64,000 nucleotides of DNA. It comes from Tolypeutes matacus (lineage: Eukaryota; Chordata; Mammalia; Cingulata; Chlamyphoridae). Shown here in pieces: positions 43,441 through 55,734 of this stretch. Positions within the stretch are counted from its first letter, which is position 1. Each line of letters opens with the position of its first letter. A model generated the notes under the pieces. It ran no database searches. It saw only the letters and a program-made list of their open reading frames with translations, and was not told the DNA's origin. Where the stretch lies: NCBI GenBank assembly GCA_026826555.1, contig JAKSZT010053928.1, positions 40,782,806 to 40,846,805 on the forward strand, read 5' to 3'. Position numbers and translations under genes: made by a program.

Positions 43441-43662
43441 CAAAATGTGGTCTGTGGGTCAATACTGGTCTAAAAATTTTGTTAATGGTCTAAGACAAGG
43501 TAAATACAGAAACTGAGAGTAAGCATTTAGAAACTCTCATAGCAATTTTACACTGCAACAACACCCATTTTATTGTTTTACAAAATTATCAGTCTCCAAT
43601 GTATTAGAAATTAAAACAAAACTGGTCCTTGACCACAGATGAGTTTAAGAAGCACTGGCCTA
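43440..43662 (+). mobile_element. Possible hAT-Charlie fragment
   Basis: The ends attcaaaatgtggtctgtgg and tttaagaagcactggcc resemble MER5-type termini. Low support. Confidence 0.35.
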
Positions 43663-43880
43663 ATTTGGACTCCTTGTATCTACTTTTGCTTCTCTCCAAT
43701 CTGTCCTTGACAGAGCAGCCAATGATGTTTTACAACAAAACTTTTAAGTAAATCATTCCATTGTTTAACATCCTTTGGTAGGTTCCTATTGCTCTTAGGA
43801 TTAAGTAGAAAATGCTTAGCAAGGATTTTGGCTGCCATGATTTGGTTCCAGTCTCTTAGCAACTCAAGTGCTAAGATAAC

Positions 43881-44473
43881 TTTGGTAGTTTGAAACTTTA
43901 TGTACCTCAGAAAAACATGTTCTTATAGTTAACCTATTCCTGTGAGTATGGACCCATTTTAAGTAAAACCTTTTGAGGAGGCTACTTCAGTTAACGTGTG
44001 ACTGAATCCTATTTCTGTAGTTCTTTATAAATGCAATGAAATTCAGACAGAGAGGGAGAAAGCCATGAAAGCAAGAAGCTGAACTCAACGAAAGCCAATA
44101 AGAGAAGGGAGAGACCAGGAGATGTCACCACGTGCCTTGCCATGTGGCAGAGGAACCAAGGATCACTGGCAGCTGGTCTTTGGGAAGAAAGTTATCACCT
44201 TGATGATGCCTTGATTTGGTTATTTTTTCAGCCTCAAAATGTAAGCTTGTAAACTAAGTATCTTTAAAAAAAAATTTTTTTTTTAATTATTATTGGGGGA
44301 AAAAGTCAGTGTGAGAAAAAAACAAACAAACATGAGCTATTTGGATGAATTGTGTGGTTTATGAATGTTTCAATAAAATTGATTTTTATAAAAACTGTAA
44401 GCTAATAAATTCCCATTGTTCAAGCTGCACCATTTCATGGTATTTGTTTAAAGCAGCCTAGGAAACTAAAACA
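43881..44473 (+). mobile_element. MaLR-like solo LTR with an L1 tail inserted
   Basis: Homologous to 14347-14799: ttatgtacctcagaaaaaca, cctgtgagtatggaccc, ccttgatgatgccttgattt, aataaattcccattgttc, and the end gcagcctaggaaactaaaac. Without the insert at about 44262-44395 it is about 458 bp, matching the other copy. Confidence 0.65.
44262..44395 (+). mobile_element. Short L1 3'-tail insertion inside the LTR
   Basis: tttggatgaattgtgtggtt...caataaaattgattttta matches the L1 end at 20070-20130. The inserted piece is strongly 5'-truncated. Confidence 0.6.
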
Positions 44474-44484
44474 CTAGCCCTACA

Positions 44485-44815
44485 GGACTTTCAGTTCTAC
44501 AAAGTTGAAATCACTTCCCAGTACCACTTGCATAACTCCAGTTCATTGTTCAGGTTTTAGCCTAAAAGTTATTTCTTCAGAGAAGCATTCCATGACATCC
44601 CTGATAAATTAATGAGTTTTCATTGTGTATAATAATTTTCCTTTGTAGCACTTATCCCTAATTGCAATTATTAGTCTTATAATAATTTGTTTAGTATATT
44701 TATTCCCCAGCAGACTTTTGCCTCCATGAGTACCTGAATAACCTCTTTCAATCAGCATGTGTAACCAGAGCCTAGCACAGTGCCTGGCACAGATAAATTG
44801 TTTAATAATTTTTTT
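44485..44815 (+). mobile_element. L2 3' end
   Basis: cttcagagaagcattccatgac, ttgcctccatgagtacc, cctagcacagtgcctggcac: the L2 3' terminus. Confidence 0.75.
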
Positions 44816-45077
44816 GCTAAATAAACAAATCTAAGTCAGGAATCAAAACATTAAGCAGGACCACCAAATGCAAATGCCAGTGCCTACAATATCTAGTCGT
44901 GTATAAGGCTTGGGATAAGATCGTGTGCCAAAAGTTAAATCTCCTTTACTTCCCCCTAAACAACCTAAAAGGACAGGTAAACATCACTGTCAAGATCATA
45001 TATCTCTATCTATAGCTATAGTTATATATGAAGAATCATGTCTAAAGAAACCCAAGAAGGAAGGAGAAAGTCTGGTA

Positions 45078-45300
45078 GGCAACAAAGAATAATAGACTCT
45101 AGATCCAACTTGCCTGGGTCCACTGCTTATTTAGCTATGTAATTTTGTAGATATAAGGAATCTGTTTCTCAAGTTTCCCATTTGTGAAATGAGGATTATA
45201 ATGAAGCCTTCAAATGATTGTTAAGAGGTTTAAATGAGTTAACATATATAAAAGTAATTTAAAACAATGCCTGGCAGAGTATTTTCTAAGTGCAACATAT
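45078..45300 (+). mobile_element. MIR
   Basis: Forward order: gactctagatccaacttgcc, tgaaatgaggattataatg, gaggtttaaatgagttaaca, aacaatgcctggcagag. Confidence 0.8.
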
Positions 45301-45539
45301 TATCACTACCTTTAATAATATTACCAGTACTCACTTATAAAATAATTTTGTCTGTTTACTTGCTTATTGTCTGTCAGTGCCATAAATGAATACACATTAA
45401 CAAAAAACAGAAAGTACAAGTTTCTGTTGAAAGGCACTCTTTTCAACCAGGGTTCTGCAAGAATTAAACCCTACAGAGACTGACTTGAGGGTCTATTTTC
45501 TCCGTTCTCCCAAGGATGAGACATAGTATCATTCTAGGT

Positions 45540-45702
45540 CAGGGGATCTTAACCAGGGGTCTATAAGCTTGAACTGAAATTCAAAAAAAACATTATTCTG
45601 GTGGAGACATGTTGGTGCATGTGTGATATATTTATTAAATAATACACAGTATAGTTGGACTTAATAAGGGGTCTGTAGAACAAAAAAGGTTAAGAACCTC
45701 TG
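45540..45702 (+). mobile_element. hAT-type MITE, 163 bp, with terminal repeats and 8-bp duplication
   Basis: The termini CAGGGGATCTTAACC and GGTTAAGAACCTCTG form 15-bp inverted repeats with two mismatches. The flanks ttctaggt (45532-45539) and ctctaggt (45703-45710) are an 8-bp duplication with one mismatch, as expected for hAT. There is no coding capacity. Confidence 0.85.
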
Positions 45703-46954
45703 CTCTAGGTGCACAAGAAAATGAGTTAATTAATTACACACCTTGGATGCCTTAGAACATTAGGGCTTGATATTCACTGGAACCTGGTTGAGAAGGGCTG
45801 TTTTCATATATCCCCAATGGCTGATACATAATAAATGTTAATCAAATATTTTTGGAAAGAATGAACATTTACAAAACCAAAGGAATAGTGCTCCAGAGAG
45901 TACATGCTAAATGTCAATTTCATCCCACCCCTTCAATGTTCTTTTAAGATTTAAAATTCTGGCTCAGGGTAGAAAAGCCTACGGGAGATAATTTTTCTTC
46001 AACGAGGGGCTGCTCATTTTAAGACCAAAGATGTAGAATACAGTTAGGAGAAACATCAAGAAATGAAGAAACCAAGGTTGGCAGCAACAATGTAAAAGTA
46101 ATAGGAGGTAGAAGACAGGTAGAATTTGGATATGCAGGGAAAGAGCAAAGTTATTCTAGGCCAGGGAACAGCAAGAGCAAAGGCAGTGTCACCCAAAGTT
46201 TAGAGCATATTCCTCTAGTAAGGCTATACATGCGCAAACATTTTTAATTTGATAGTTACAGATGTAAATATTTTTTAATGTAATTAGGATAGCAAATTGA
46301 GATTTCAAAATTTTACTCTTTATAACATTGAAGTAAATATAGTCTTATTTAGATTTTTAAAAGGGAGTTGTTTAAAGATGATTATGTAAATAAAAATGAG
46401 CATACGGCAAATATGACAAAAACTTTCAAAGTTTTACAAGAGTGACAAAAATTTGGAAACAAAGTCATGGTCATGTGAATGAACATAACATGTTAAAAGA
46501 AAGAAGCCATCAGTCTTCTGAATGAACTAAAGCTCTATCTTGAGTAGCAGTTCATAATTAAGGTCAGATAGGTGTGATGAATCTCATCAGTTCTGAGTAT
46601 TTAATTTGCACTACTAAAATTCTTAACTGCAAAACACTCAATTTCTACTATGATGAATCTGATACATTTTTCAACCTAATTATTCTCCAAACAAAAATAA
46701 AATTTTGAAACTTCTAAATATACATCTTAAATATTGACTGCCCTTAATGTAGACTGATAATTTACCTGAATATAAGGAACTAAAACCCTGTCTTTTTCAA
46801 ACCAGATAGAATTACACAACAGCAAAATATAAATTATATCTACTCAAAAAAGGTGTTTAATCAAAGAGTTAAAACAGCAGCTTCCCATTCTCACCTCCTT
46901 CTTTCCTTAGAATTAACCTACCGATAGCCAAACAAGTCAGGCTAAGACATGATT

Positions 46955-47215
46955 TTAAAAAAAGCACTTATTGACCACTTTACCATGTGCCAGGCACTAT
47001 TCTAGGTACTTTACCTGCATTAATTTATGCAATTATCACAATCATCTTATAAGGCATATTAGTATTCCCATTTTATAGCTGTAAGAATACTGAGGCACTG
47101 AGAGGTAAATAACTTGCCCAAAGCCAGAGCTGGTTGGTATGTGGCTGGGCAGAGGTTTAGACCTTGGCAATCTGGCTAGAGTCTGAGCTCTTAACCGCTA
47201 GGCAACATTTCTCTC
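46955..47215 (-). mobile_element. MIR, nearly full length
   Basis: gcacttattgaccactttac, tgtgccaggcactattctagg, aataacttgcccaaagcc, then the tRNA part ending gctcttaaccgctagg. Confidence 0.92.
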
Positions 47216-47939
47216 AAGAATGGTAGGATGATGATTTGAAATATTCCATTACCATTATGGGAGGACAGTGATAATTTTTCAATGATAATTTAAATCTTCA
47301 AGTGAACCTTTTAGTAAGTTTCCAGTCCAAGAAACAATGAGAAGGGTATTACAGACATGAGGGTAAATAGGCCCAGGATTATTCAAATAAAGACAAAGAT
47401 TCAAAGGCCTCAAGAGGATGGCTGAATGACACTATCCAGTCATGGAAGAGAGAGAAGCCAAAAGTTGAGATAAGCAGAAGATGAGTCTTATTTCTACTGG
47501 ACCCTGTGATTGCTTTGATGTGAGAACCAATATACAAATAATAGACTCAAGAGGAGTTAGGAGAAAAGGTTAACAGAAGGGGGACAAAAGGGGAAAGGCT
47601 AAGACTTGAACTCTGGACCCTAGAGTTAAATGGAGATAAGCTGGTCAATGCGAGCAAGAATTTATGAGGGAAAATGTGTGCTTGGAGGGGGGTAGAGAGC
47701 ATACCATTGCAGTGGAGGTAATGCGTGGTCTGGCGAGCTGAGAACTCATCCTAAAATGCACTAACAGGTATGAGTTTCAATGGCATGTTTTTCGAATAAG
47801 GAGATTTGGATGTGGACGCAGGTATGTTTAGGGGGAGCAGTTTTTCGCTTTGGGCATTCTTCTGAGTGAACAGGAAAAGAGACAAGGTATAACTGGATTG
47901 GTGGTGGAAGTATACAGGTATAAAGAAAGAGGGAGACTG
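47216..47939. other. Intron 1 sequence next to the CpG island
   Basis: Purine-rich unique sequence with rising CpG content. No gene or repeat was recognised. Confidence 0.5.
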
Positions 47940-48029
47940 GCAGGAGGAAAAGAACGAGCGAGGCCTTTGGACGAAGATATGGGGGATCCTCTGGAGAAAG
48001 ATAAGGGGATAATGCGAAATCGAGGTGTG

Positions 48030-48290
48030 TGTGAGCGCGGGATGGGGGGGGTGGTATCCTCAGGGGAGGCAGAGCCACGGGAAGGGTGGAGGATGGGGCT
48101 GCGGGGCGGGGAGGTAGCCCTAAGAAGGCCGAGGGCACGCTGCGGGAGGGGGGTCCGGGACCAAGAGAGGAGGAGCCACGGGGAGGGGAAGGAAGCCGCT
48201 GGAGCAGCAGAGCGGGGTGGGGGGGGGGGTGGCGCAGGAGGGGGGAAGGGTGGAAGCGGGCAAGCGGCGAGGACCTCGGGGGAGGAGGGG
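48030..48290 (+). promoter_or_regulatory. G-run tract with quadruplex potential beside exon 1
   Basis: The + strand carries repeated G-runs (for example GGGGGGG at about 48043-48050, a longer run at about 48217-48228 and GGGGGG near 48240). It lies just downstream of the predicted exon 1, so the G-rich strand is the template for SPOPL. Confidence 0.6.
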
Positions 48291-48297
48291 CACCTAC

Positions 48298-48450
48298 CCG
48301 AACGTGCAGGGCGCCGGCGGGCAGTCCTGGTGGCGGCTCCTCAGCGGCTGAGACGGCGGCCCCGGGACCCCGAGGCTGCGGCGGCGGAGGTGATGGCGGC
48401 GAGTCCCTGTGGCAGCCTCCTCCGCCGAACCGCATCCCTCCTTCGCTCCC
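48298..48450 (-). other. SPOPL: Predicted SPOPL non-coding exon 1
   Basis: In the CpG island the minus strand reads ...CTGCACGTTCGG|GTAGGTG, a good splice donor with GT at 48297-48296. It follows GC-rich, UTR-like sequence with CCGCCATCACC. Splicing to the exon 2 acceptor at 8129 would give a 5'UTR with the only suitable ATG in exon 2. The upstream (right) end is arbitrary, because a CpG-island start site cannot be fixed by eye. SPOPL orthologues are known to start with a non-coding exon, which fits. Confidence 0.55.
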
Positions 48451-48800
48451 GGCTCGCCCTTTTTCCCTATCTCTCGCTCCTAAACTTCTTCCCCGGGATA
48501 AACAAACCCGCCGCCAGGGGCGGCCGCCTTCGCCGCTCCGGCTCCCACGCAGCCCCCCGCCCCCCCCCCGTCCCGGGCCCGTCCGGGCTCTGGCTTCCGA
48601 GTAGTGACTCCGGCCCCAGCCCGCGAGGGCGCGTGCGCGCGACGCCGGCAGCCGCGGCGGCTCGCGAGGCTCTTCCTCCCTCCGTCGCGCACCGGGCACT
48701 TCCGGGCATGCCCGATTTGCTGCCGAGTTTTGGGAATCGCCGCCGTCCCCCGACACTGCGCGCCAAGCTGATTGGGCCCTGCATCCCGTAGCGCTCTGGG

Positions 48801-49480
48801 GAAGGAAGATGAGGGCTCTCGCCTTCCCGGGACTCCTCACCGGTCCAGCTTAAAACTTTCTTGGCCTAAAAGCCCATTGACGATGTACCTTCTAACTGGT
48901 CTAGTCCACTTAGGGTGCGAAAGACTGCTACCGTTTCTGCGCAAGATTTCCTTGGGGCTGCATCAGTCTAGAAAGCCAAAGTACAACTTTTACTGAGCTC
49001 CTGCTGCAAGCCCAGAACTATACGAAACGCTAAAACAAAACAGCAGTATACAGTCGCCAAAAGGAAATGACAGGCACACGCCGGGTAAACAGGTTTAGTG
49101 CCACAGGGAAGCGCTTTGCAGTTGGACGAGATGAGCCACATCTCAGGCCTAGGAAAGGAAGGGGCGGCCGAGGATGCTTGAGAAGAGCAGGAGGCATCCC
49201 AGGGCTGGACGTTGGTAAATAAAGCTGTATCTAAGCACATGTCAGAAGAGATGAGGGGAATGCGTCATGGAGCTTTAGATAAAGGGGTGCGAAAGAACTT
49301 TTTTTTTTTCGGGACTTGACCTAGCTACCAGGAGTGCCCCTTGAGGGACCAACAATTCAGGCTTTGCCACAGCAGACAAGTATATCCTTCAAAGACCCCA
49401 CCTCCATTTTACTTTGCACATTAACTTCTGATCTGATCACTTGCCTGGTTTCCCAAGAAAAAAATGGAGGAGGGACTACA
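48801..49480. other. Upstream flank of SPOPL
   Basis: CpG density falls away. No exon is supported on either strand. The short + frame at 48772-48996 shows no similarity that I recognise. Confidence 0.5.
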
Positions 49481-49668
49481 CTAATGAAGTATTTACTGTG
49501 TGCCAGGCACTGTACTAAACTTAGATTTTTTTTTTTTTAATAATTCAATTTCTCAGCAATTCATTGTAGAAATCATTCCCCATTTTACAAATTAAGAAAC
49601 CGGGAACAAATGTTAAGTAACTTATCCAAGGGTTACTGAGATTTGAATACTGAAAAGGCAGATCCCCT
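49480..49668 (-). mobile_element. MIR
   Basis: gtatttactgtgtgccaggcac, ccccattttacaaattaagaa, ttaagtaacttatccaaggg. A T tract interrupts it at about 49527-49539. Confidence 0.85.
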
Positions 49669-52165
49669 TCACTTCAAATTAATACTAAATTGGTAATGGT
49701 ATTTAAGTTTTTAAAACACACAAACTATGTGCGGGGTTTGAACTGAGCTTTGTGAAAAGTTTCTGCATTCAAGAAACTCCAAGGTTAAAAACCGGAAGTG
49801 GAAGTGAGTGTTGTGCGCTGGGAATTGGTGGGGAGAGGAAATATTAGTGCAAACATTTCACCACCTCTAAATACAAACAAAAAGTTCAGATTATTCGTTA
49901 TATACCCACTGTGGATCTATGTTAACTTTATATGTGACAAAAGCAGTGAAAATTACATATAATTTTAGACCAGGCCTCTTAGCAATTTTAACACTTTAAT
50001 ATTATATCATGATTTCTCTCCCATGAATTAATAATTATTGAGCACCTACTAAGTGCAATATGCTCAAGGGAATCAAATGATAATGGGTCCTTGTCCTACT
50101 GACCCCTCACACTTGAGTGGAGACTGGTCCAATTTCCACTATAAAGATGTCAAATTGCTCCTCAGGGTAATCTCATAGAATTTTTCCCTAGGATTGGTCT
50201 CCTTGCAGTAAGTAGTAAGATATGCCATTTCTCTCTTCCCTGCAGTATTTGGTGATTTTACCCACTCCTAAAATAATAGTAATAGTAAACATGGCTTGTA
50301 AATAATGCTAATAAAATTGATGCTTTGGTAGAGTAAAAAAAATGGCTTTGTGACCATTTTTGTTATTAAAGCTTGGTACTGTATTGCCAACCTCCTAAAG
50401 AACCTTTCTTGATTTGATTTTCTACTTATTGGATACCTATTGGAAAACTAGACTATTAGGCGAGGTGTTAGTTCCTTCATTCCATAAATAAATTTTGAAA
50501 ATAGAAAAAGAAGTATCAGCATAATGTGCTTACAACAGTCATGTCTCAGGCTTGCATTGTTTAAAACATTAGCCATTAGGATCACCCAATTCCCTAGACT
50601 TCAAGAAACATTCTGATATTAATTTGACTGCTCATCATCAGTTTTCTATAGGAAATTGATCAGACTCTTCAATGTATGTGGCTGACTTGAAAGTTCTATT
50701 TCTTGTTGTATTTAGTAGATTGGTGATTAGTGAAGATCAGAGCAGCCATTCTCTGAACTTTATGAGCACAGATGAGGACCAGGCTCTGGACCTCTTCAAC
50801 CCAATCTTACGAGACTTTGACTAAAGAGTCAACCAAGCTTCCAGCTTTGATATTTAGTGACTGCAGGATTTTATTCCTCTTTCCTAACTCAAACATCATA
50901 GGTGTTCCCATTTCATGGCTGGCTATGTGCAATAAACTCACCATTGCCTTATATGCTACCACCTGTTTTATATTACCATTTTCCAATTCTAGTTTCCAAA
51001 ACCTAAAGGATACAGATGTCCAGATCAGGGGAAAACAACCCCAAATCCATGAATTATATTCTGTTTAAGGTCAATAAGTAGTAATTTGTTTGTTGGTACA
51101 CATGTTTTATTTTATGAATCCTAAATATAGTAATGTATTCTTTTCACTTACTGCCCCTGGCCATTTTGCTGATACCTTTTTAATCTGGTTGATCAAGCCC
51201 TTCTCTGCTGGTGCTCTGGTTTCCACATACTTTCCTAACCATTATCCCCTCCAGTATAAAACTTTTTTCAAGAGAACCAAACTCAGACCTGATTTTCATA
51301 AGCTATCACTTGTGATCAGACCTTTAAAATGACATTTAGCATTCGAAATTATGGAAAGAAAAGAACAATTCATTTGCTAATTATTTTTCACCATTTTAAA
51401 TAATAGGCCTTTTATCTAGAAGAAAACAGTAAAAACGCTAGGCTTATAAGTTATTGTACACATAATTTCATTTTCTCTTTCCATGTCTCCATTTCTGTTT
51501 CTTCCTTCGGCTTTTTTTTTTTTTTTTCACCTTCCTTGTGAATTCCTAGTTCTGTAGTATTTTTATCTAACATATTCACTTTTTAAGGATTTAATGAACT
51601 TCAGAACTCCAGCATTACACATGTAACACTTGTATAGATATGCCTGTAGCAAAAACATCTAGTATGTTTGATGTACTTAATCGATCAGAAATCATTCCCA
51701 AAGAACTGAGGACAAGATCTACCCAGAATTCTGAGAATAGGATCATTTCTAAGTCCTTCATTGGCACTGTGCTTTCATGTCCCCAGCCACATTATGTCAA
51801 ATATTTGAAAATGTGCTCTTGTTCCAAATTAAATATAAATTCATATATTTAAAACTCTAAGTCCTTTGGATAATCTATCAGGTCAGGTCTACTATAGGAG
51901 AGATCATTTTTCTTCTCACCATGTGAAGGGAAAGTAAGGGCGGAGTTGCAGTTGACTAGTTGATGTAGTTACATTTTGTAGCTGTTCAATTAAATACTAA
52001 TTTTAAGCTGGTCTGAACATTTTTGAGGTGATCAGAATGACAGTAATCCCTAGGTTCTGTATAGATAGTGCCCAATGAATTGCTAGTAATACTCCTTCCA
52101 CCTGAGGAATATATCATCTTGGAAAAATCTAGGTCACGGTAGGCAAGTCCTCTTTTTGTTAAAAC
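49669..52165. other. Intergenic interval, no gene recognised
   Basis: A MIR scrap lies at about 50025-50065 (ttattgagcacctactaagtg). A T-run is near 51512-51527. Several short + frames (50772-51068, 51090-51332, 51640-51852) have no family signature that I know. Confidence 0.5.
49791..49800 (+). promoter_or_regulatory. Consensus ETS/GABP-type site
   Basis: ACCGGAAGTG is a perfect ETS consensus, about 1 kb upstream of the CpG-island promoter. Function is not shown. Confidence 0.35.
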
Positions 52166-53865
52166 AATTGAAGAAAAACAACAAAAATGATCTCTTCTGC
52201 AAGATTATCCAAAGTCCCTGAGGTATCCCTCTTGGCATCCCCAAGGACTCTTACCCAGTCACTTACAGTTGCTGGAAGTCTTTTACTGTGCCAGGATCCT
52301 TGAGGTCGCTGCTGCCATGATCTGTTCCCTGATTGCCTATCTCTTCTTAGCTTGGCCAGCTAAACTCTTTCTCTGCTAGTGCCCTGGCCCTGCCCCTTCT
52401 CTGCTGTCAAGTAGCCTGAGAAGTTGAGGTTGATTCTGGACCCTGGTGATCATCCCAGGGGACACCTAGAGCTCTCCACTCTTTTCCCACCAGAGGTCAC
52501 CAGCCTCTGCAGCAGCCCCAATGGCTCTAGAGGTACAGCCTTTCAGGCTCCTCTGAGGTCTCTTTTATCTCTGCTCAGTCATCACAATGTCTCCAGGTCA
52601 GGGTCTGTGGTCCCCTCCCAGGGAGACACACCCTTCATCCTAACAGGTCAGTTTCTTCCTGGAGGAGCTTAAACATCTGCCCCTGCAACAGCCAGTAGGT
52701 AATTTCATCTGAAACCTTCTCTCCCGCAAATTGGGGCCACTTCACCCCACTCCCCAGTGAACCTCAATTAAGAAATGGCAGTTCAATCACCTATTTCTGT
52801 GGGCACATAAGAGGCCCTGCCTCCATGGTAATCTCAGATGACCTCCTGTTTCAATCAGACTAAGGCACTCCTGCTCCCAAGGGGAAGGTCTGTAGAATTA
52901 GGCCCTGTTCCCAGACCAGCAATCTAGAAAAACAGTCTCATTGGTTGAGCCCCTGTGGTGTTCCTGGGATTACCTTGCAGCCAGTCAGGCACCGGATGAA
53001 CCCAGGGGCCTTGGAACCCCTGTGTATCAGCGTTCCTTGCCTGGCTGATTTTCCACTGCTCTGCTGCCTCAGAAGGACTGAGCTCCTCCTCAGTCCTTAC
53101 TTCTCCTCTGCCTCCTCCCTGCTTTAGAAACTAAGCCCTGCTGTCCAGCGTTTGCCAATTCTGCATTCATATCCTTGAACAACAGAGTGGCCTCCTGCCT
53201 CCAGATGGTTCTCTCTGCTATTCAGAGCCCATTGCTGCCAGCCGGCTTGCCTTATTGGAAACTCCAGTATAGCCATTTCCAAAATTAGAAACCAGACTGC
53301 ACCATCTCCAGGGTGCAGTCCGCAAGCCCAACCTCTGCAACTTTACCAGACTTCTCCCTAGCCCTTTCTCTCCTCCCACGCCCCTGCCCCCCTCCCCCCG
53401 CCCATTTCTGGCATTGGTGATTTGGACTTTAGCCTTCTGCTCCTTGCCTGCTCAGCCTTGTCAAGTTTTCAACATACTCTTGACCTTTCCTTCATGAACT
53501 ATATCAGGTGGGAAAAGGGCCAATTCATAAACCCTGGATATTCTTAGTTTTAAAGGACTCATCCCACATCATTTCAAACAATGGAAAATGTAGCCATATC
53601 CCCCACATGAAAAATAAATGTTTTGTTATGAAAAATTAAAGAGATTGATATAATTTTCCTCTTGAAATATTAATTTCATTTTGCAGTTTTCTTTGTGTTT
53701 TATAGCCAATACATTTTCTTTTCCAGCTCTCAAACAACTTTGTAAAACCTGAGATAGCTGATGGGTCCTGGGTGCTGTGCCTTTAGTGAGAACCTAAGCT
53801 CTAAACCTAAGCTCTGGGAGGGAGGGAGTTAAATATTTCTACACTTCTCTATGACTCAGTTTCAA

Positions 53866-53896
53866 ACCACCACCACCACCCTCCACCACCACCCCC
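53866..53896. repeat. (CCA)n simple repeat
   Basis: Imperfect ACC/CCA repeats. Confidence 0.9.
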
Positions 53897-54733
53897 ATTA
53901 TGTCTTAAATCTCTCTCTTCCCCAGTTTTTAATAACTGGACTTCTTCCCCATACCCTGCTTCAGTCTTTCACCTCTTGCTGAGACTGCCTAGAGACTACC
54001 CTTATTCTCAATGTCAGTGGCCTGCTTGGATTTCAGAACATCCCCAATCCTTGGATTCCCTTTCACAGCGTTCCTGCACCTTTGAGGACTCTGGGAAACC
54101 AGCACCCTGATGCCCCCATCCAGGGGACAGCTGCCCTAGACCATGGCATTTGTTTGCTTAGCCTGTAGATATGATTATATTCGCCTCAGACTGGACACTC
54201 AAGCCTGCAGCTGCATCCAGCTATCTTGGCAGCCAACCTATTCCAAAAGACAGGTCTGGTACTACATTTGGATGCCTCAGTCTGGCCTTGCCTGCTGGGA
54301 CTGATCAATGAAACCCACTTATGTCTGAGGCAGGAGAACTACCAGAAATCACACTTTAATTTTTCCTGTATAAGCACCAGCTCACATTTCTCTGTGTTTG
54401 TTTGGAATATCTCCTTCTCTAAAGGAGGCTCCTCATGCCTCAGTTACATACAGGATCACTGCCTTACTTCTTTGAAGATTTTTCTTATCACTCATTGTTC
54501 AGATTAAGAACATGTAAAGAAAACCAAAAAATCTCTAGTTACCACAAATGACATCTCTTCTAAATATTAACCATTATTTAGTTGGAATAGCCATTAGCAG
54601 TTTGGTTTCTCCTTTTCAAGATGTCTGGTCCTGATACTAGTGATTCTGAATTTTCATTATTTCTCACACATATAGTGAGCCAGTTGAGAGCCTGCAACAA
54701 TAGATTATTTCCTTGTTAGTCGCCTTTCTGAAG

Positions 54734-54764
54734 TTTTTTTTGTTTTTTGTTTTTTGTTTTTTCA
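54734..54764. repeat. (TTTTTTG)n repeat
   Basis: Four 7-nt units of T6G before ttcag. Confidence 0.85.
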
Positions 54765-55734
54765 GAAAGAAAATTAAGATAGCCTTTAAAGAATCTTATT
54801 CTGCTATATTCTACAATTTTGAGAGGAAAAGTGATGAATATTTTTATTTTCCTCTCATCAAGACCTCAGCAAGAATCTGCTGCTATTCTGAATGTGGAGC
54901 CTACTGTGTGCAAACAGATGTGACAAAATTCACAGCTTCCTTTCTGAATACCTATTAGAGCTGTTTATCTTTTTAAAAATGTTTTCCTATTTTTTATTTC
55001 TTGCACTTATAATCACTTAACTATTAAAAGGTCTGGTTATTTATTTAAAATGTTCTTGTGCCTTATTTGTCAAATTCTTTCTTCTGAGGTGGGTTTTTTA
55101 TTGTACTTATTTATTTGGTCCTGGATAGATTTAAGACATCTCCTTGCCTTGAAAGAAAATATTATTTAGGTCCTGGAGTATTCACTTGATGCCTTAAACT
55201 AATTTGTGGTGGTCTTCCATTGGCATAATGTCCATCACACGTGTGATGGTCCTGAGCCTGTATGCCTTTAAATCCATTCCTTGTCCTTCTCTGCTTTGTA
55301 TCTCAGCTGGCCCCTGCAGGCCGTGTTTCTAGGTTACCTGTTGGCTGGCCAGCCAGAGTATCTTTCCCCCTTTCTTTTTGCCTCAAGCGCTGTCCCTTGC
55401 AGCAACTATGTTCCATCAAAGCTCAAGCTCCTGCTGGACAGGCCTATCATGAAGTCCATCCAGGGCTGGGGTAATACCGCCTCCTCCCTACTGCCATCTT
55501 AAAGCATAATGACTGCCTGTGGCTACTAACCCCTGGGTTCTTTTCAGCTTTTCTGTCACCCCTACAGCCAATTCCTTATATCAAATTCCTTCTCCTTGGA
55601 GTAAGTAGTGTGATTTCTGGTTTTCTGGCTGAACCATGAGTGATTTAGCACCTTTATCCATTTATGTTTTCATAAAAGTCTTACTCTGCAGGGGGAGGAA
55701 TGATTTTCTCAGGGATTTGAATCTTCCTGTATAT

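Larger units (their letters stand above)
8129..48297 (-). other. SPOPL: SPOPL intron 1 (about 40.2 kb, predicted)
   Basis: The right end is inferred from the predicted exon 1 donor in the CpG island, and the left end is the secure exon 2 acceptor. A very long first intron is also what I recall for human SPOPL. It is filled with the repeats listed separately. The intervals 8129-9990, 11183-12930 (apart from one MIR), 23420-24370, 38700-39460, 40010-42170 and 45720-46955 hold no repeat or gene that I can name. A stretch at about 9230-9560 looks like an old, unclassified interspersed repeat. Confidence 0.65.
47940..48800 (-). promoter_or_regulatory. SPOPL: CpG-island promoter of SPOPL
   Basis: This is the only GC- and CpG-rich block in the window, densest at 48290-48760. 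It is TATA-less. On the minus strand, reading towards the gene, I see an inverted CCAAT box (ATTGG at 48771-48775 on +), an E2F-like GCGCGCCAA (about 48759-48767) and an ETS/GABP-type CACTTCCGG (48697-48705). An NRF1-like GCGTGCGCGC (48631-48640) and a YY1-like ATGGCGGC (about 48393-48400) follow. These are typical of housekeeping promoters. The position upstream of the SPOPL exons and the predicted donor at 48297 support the assignment. Whether it also fires rightward is unknown. Confidence 0.8.
52166..55700 (+). other. C/T-rich block of unknown origin, possible LTR-retroelement remnant
   Basis: Composition changes sharply to CT-rich, with many short + strand frames (52424-52672, 52945-53127, 54226-54507, 55262-55474). 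The end near 55590 (ccttctccttggagtaagta...gatttctggttttctggctgaacc) resembles the 3' ends of old LTRs. I cannot identify gag, pol or env domains. A (CCA)n tract at 53866-53896 and a (T6G)n tract at about 54734-54764 lie inside. Confidence 0.35.

Noticed and set aside
47761..48840. Two long overlapping open frames (359 aa on -, 313 aa on +)
   Set aside because: They span the CpG island, where GC-rich sequence has few stops on either strand. The translations are low-complexity Pro/Gly/Arg/Ser with no domain, and the predicted exon 1 donor cuts through them.
50772..51332. Two neighbouring + frames (98 and 80 aa) that could be an exon pair
   Set aside because: No splice signals, no known family and no clear codon bias. 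Frames of this length occur by chance.
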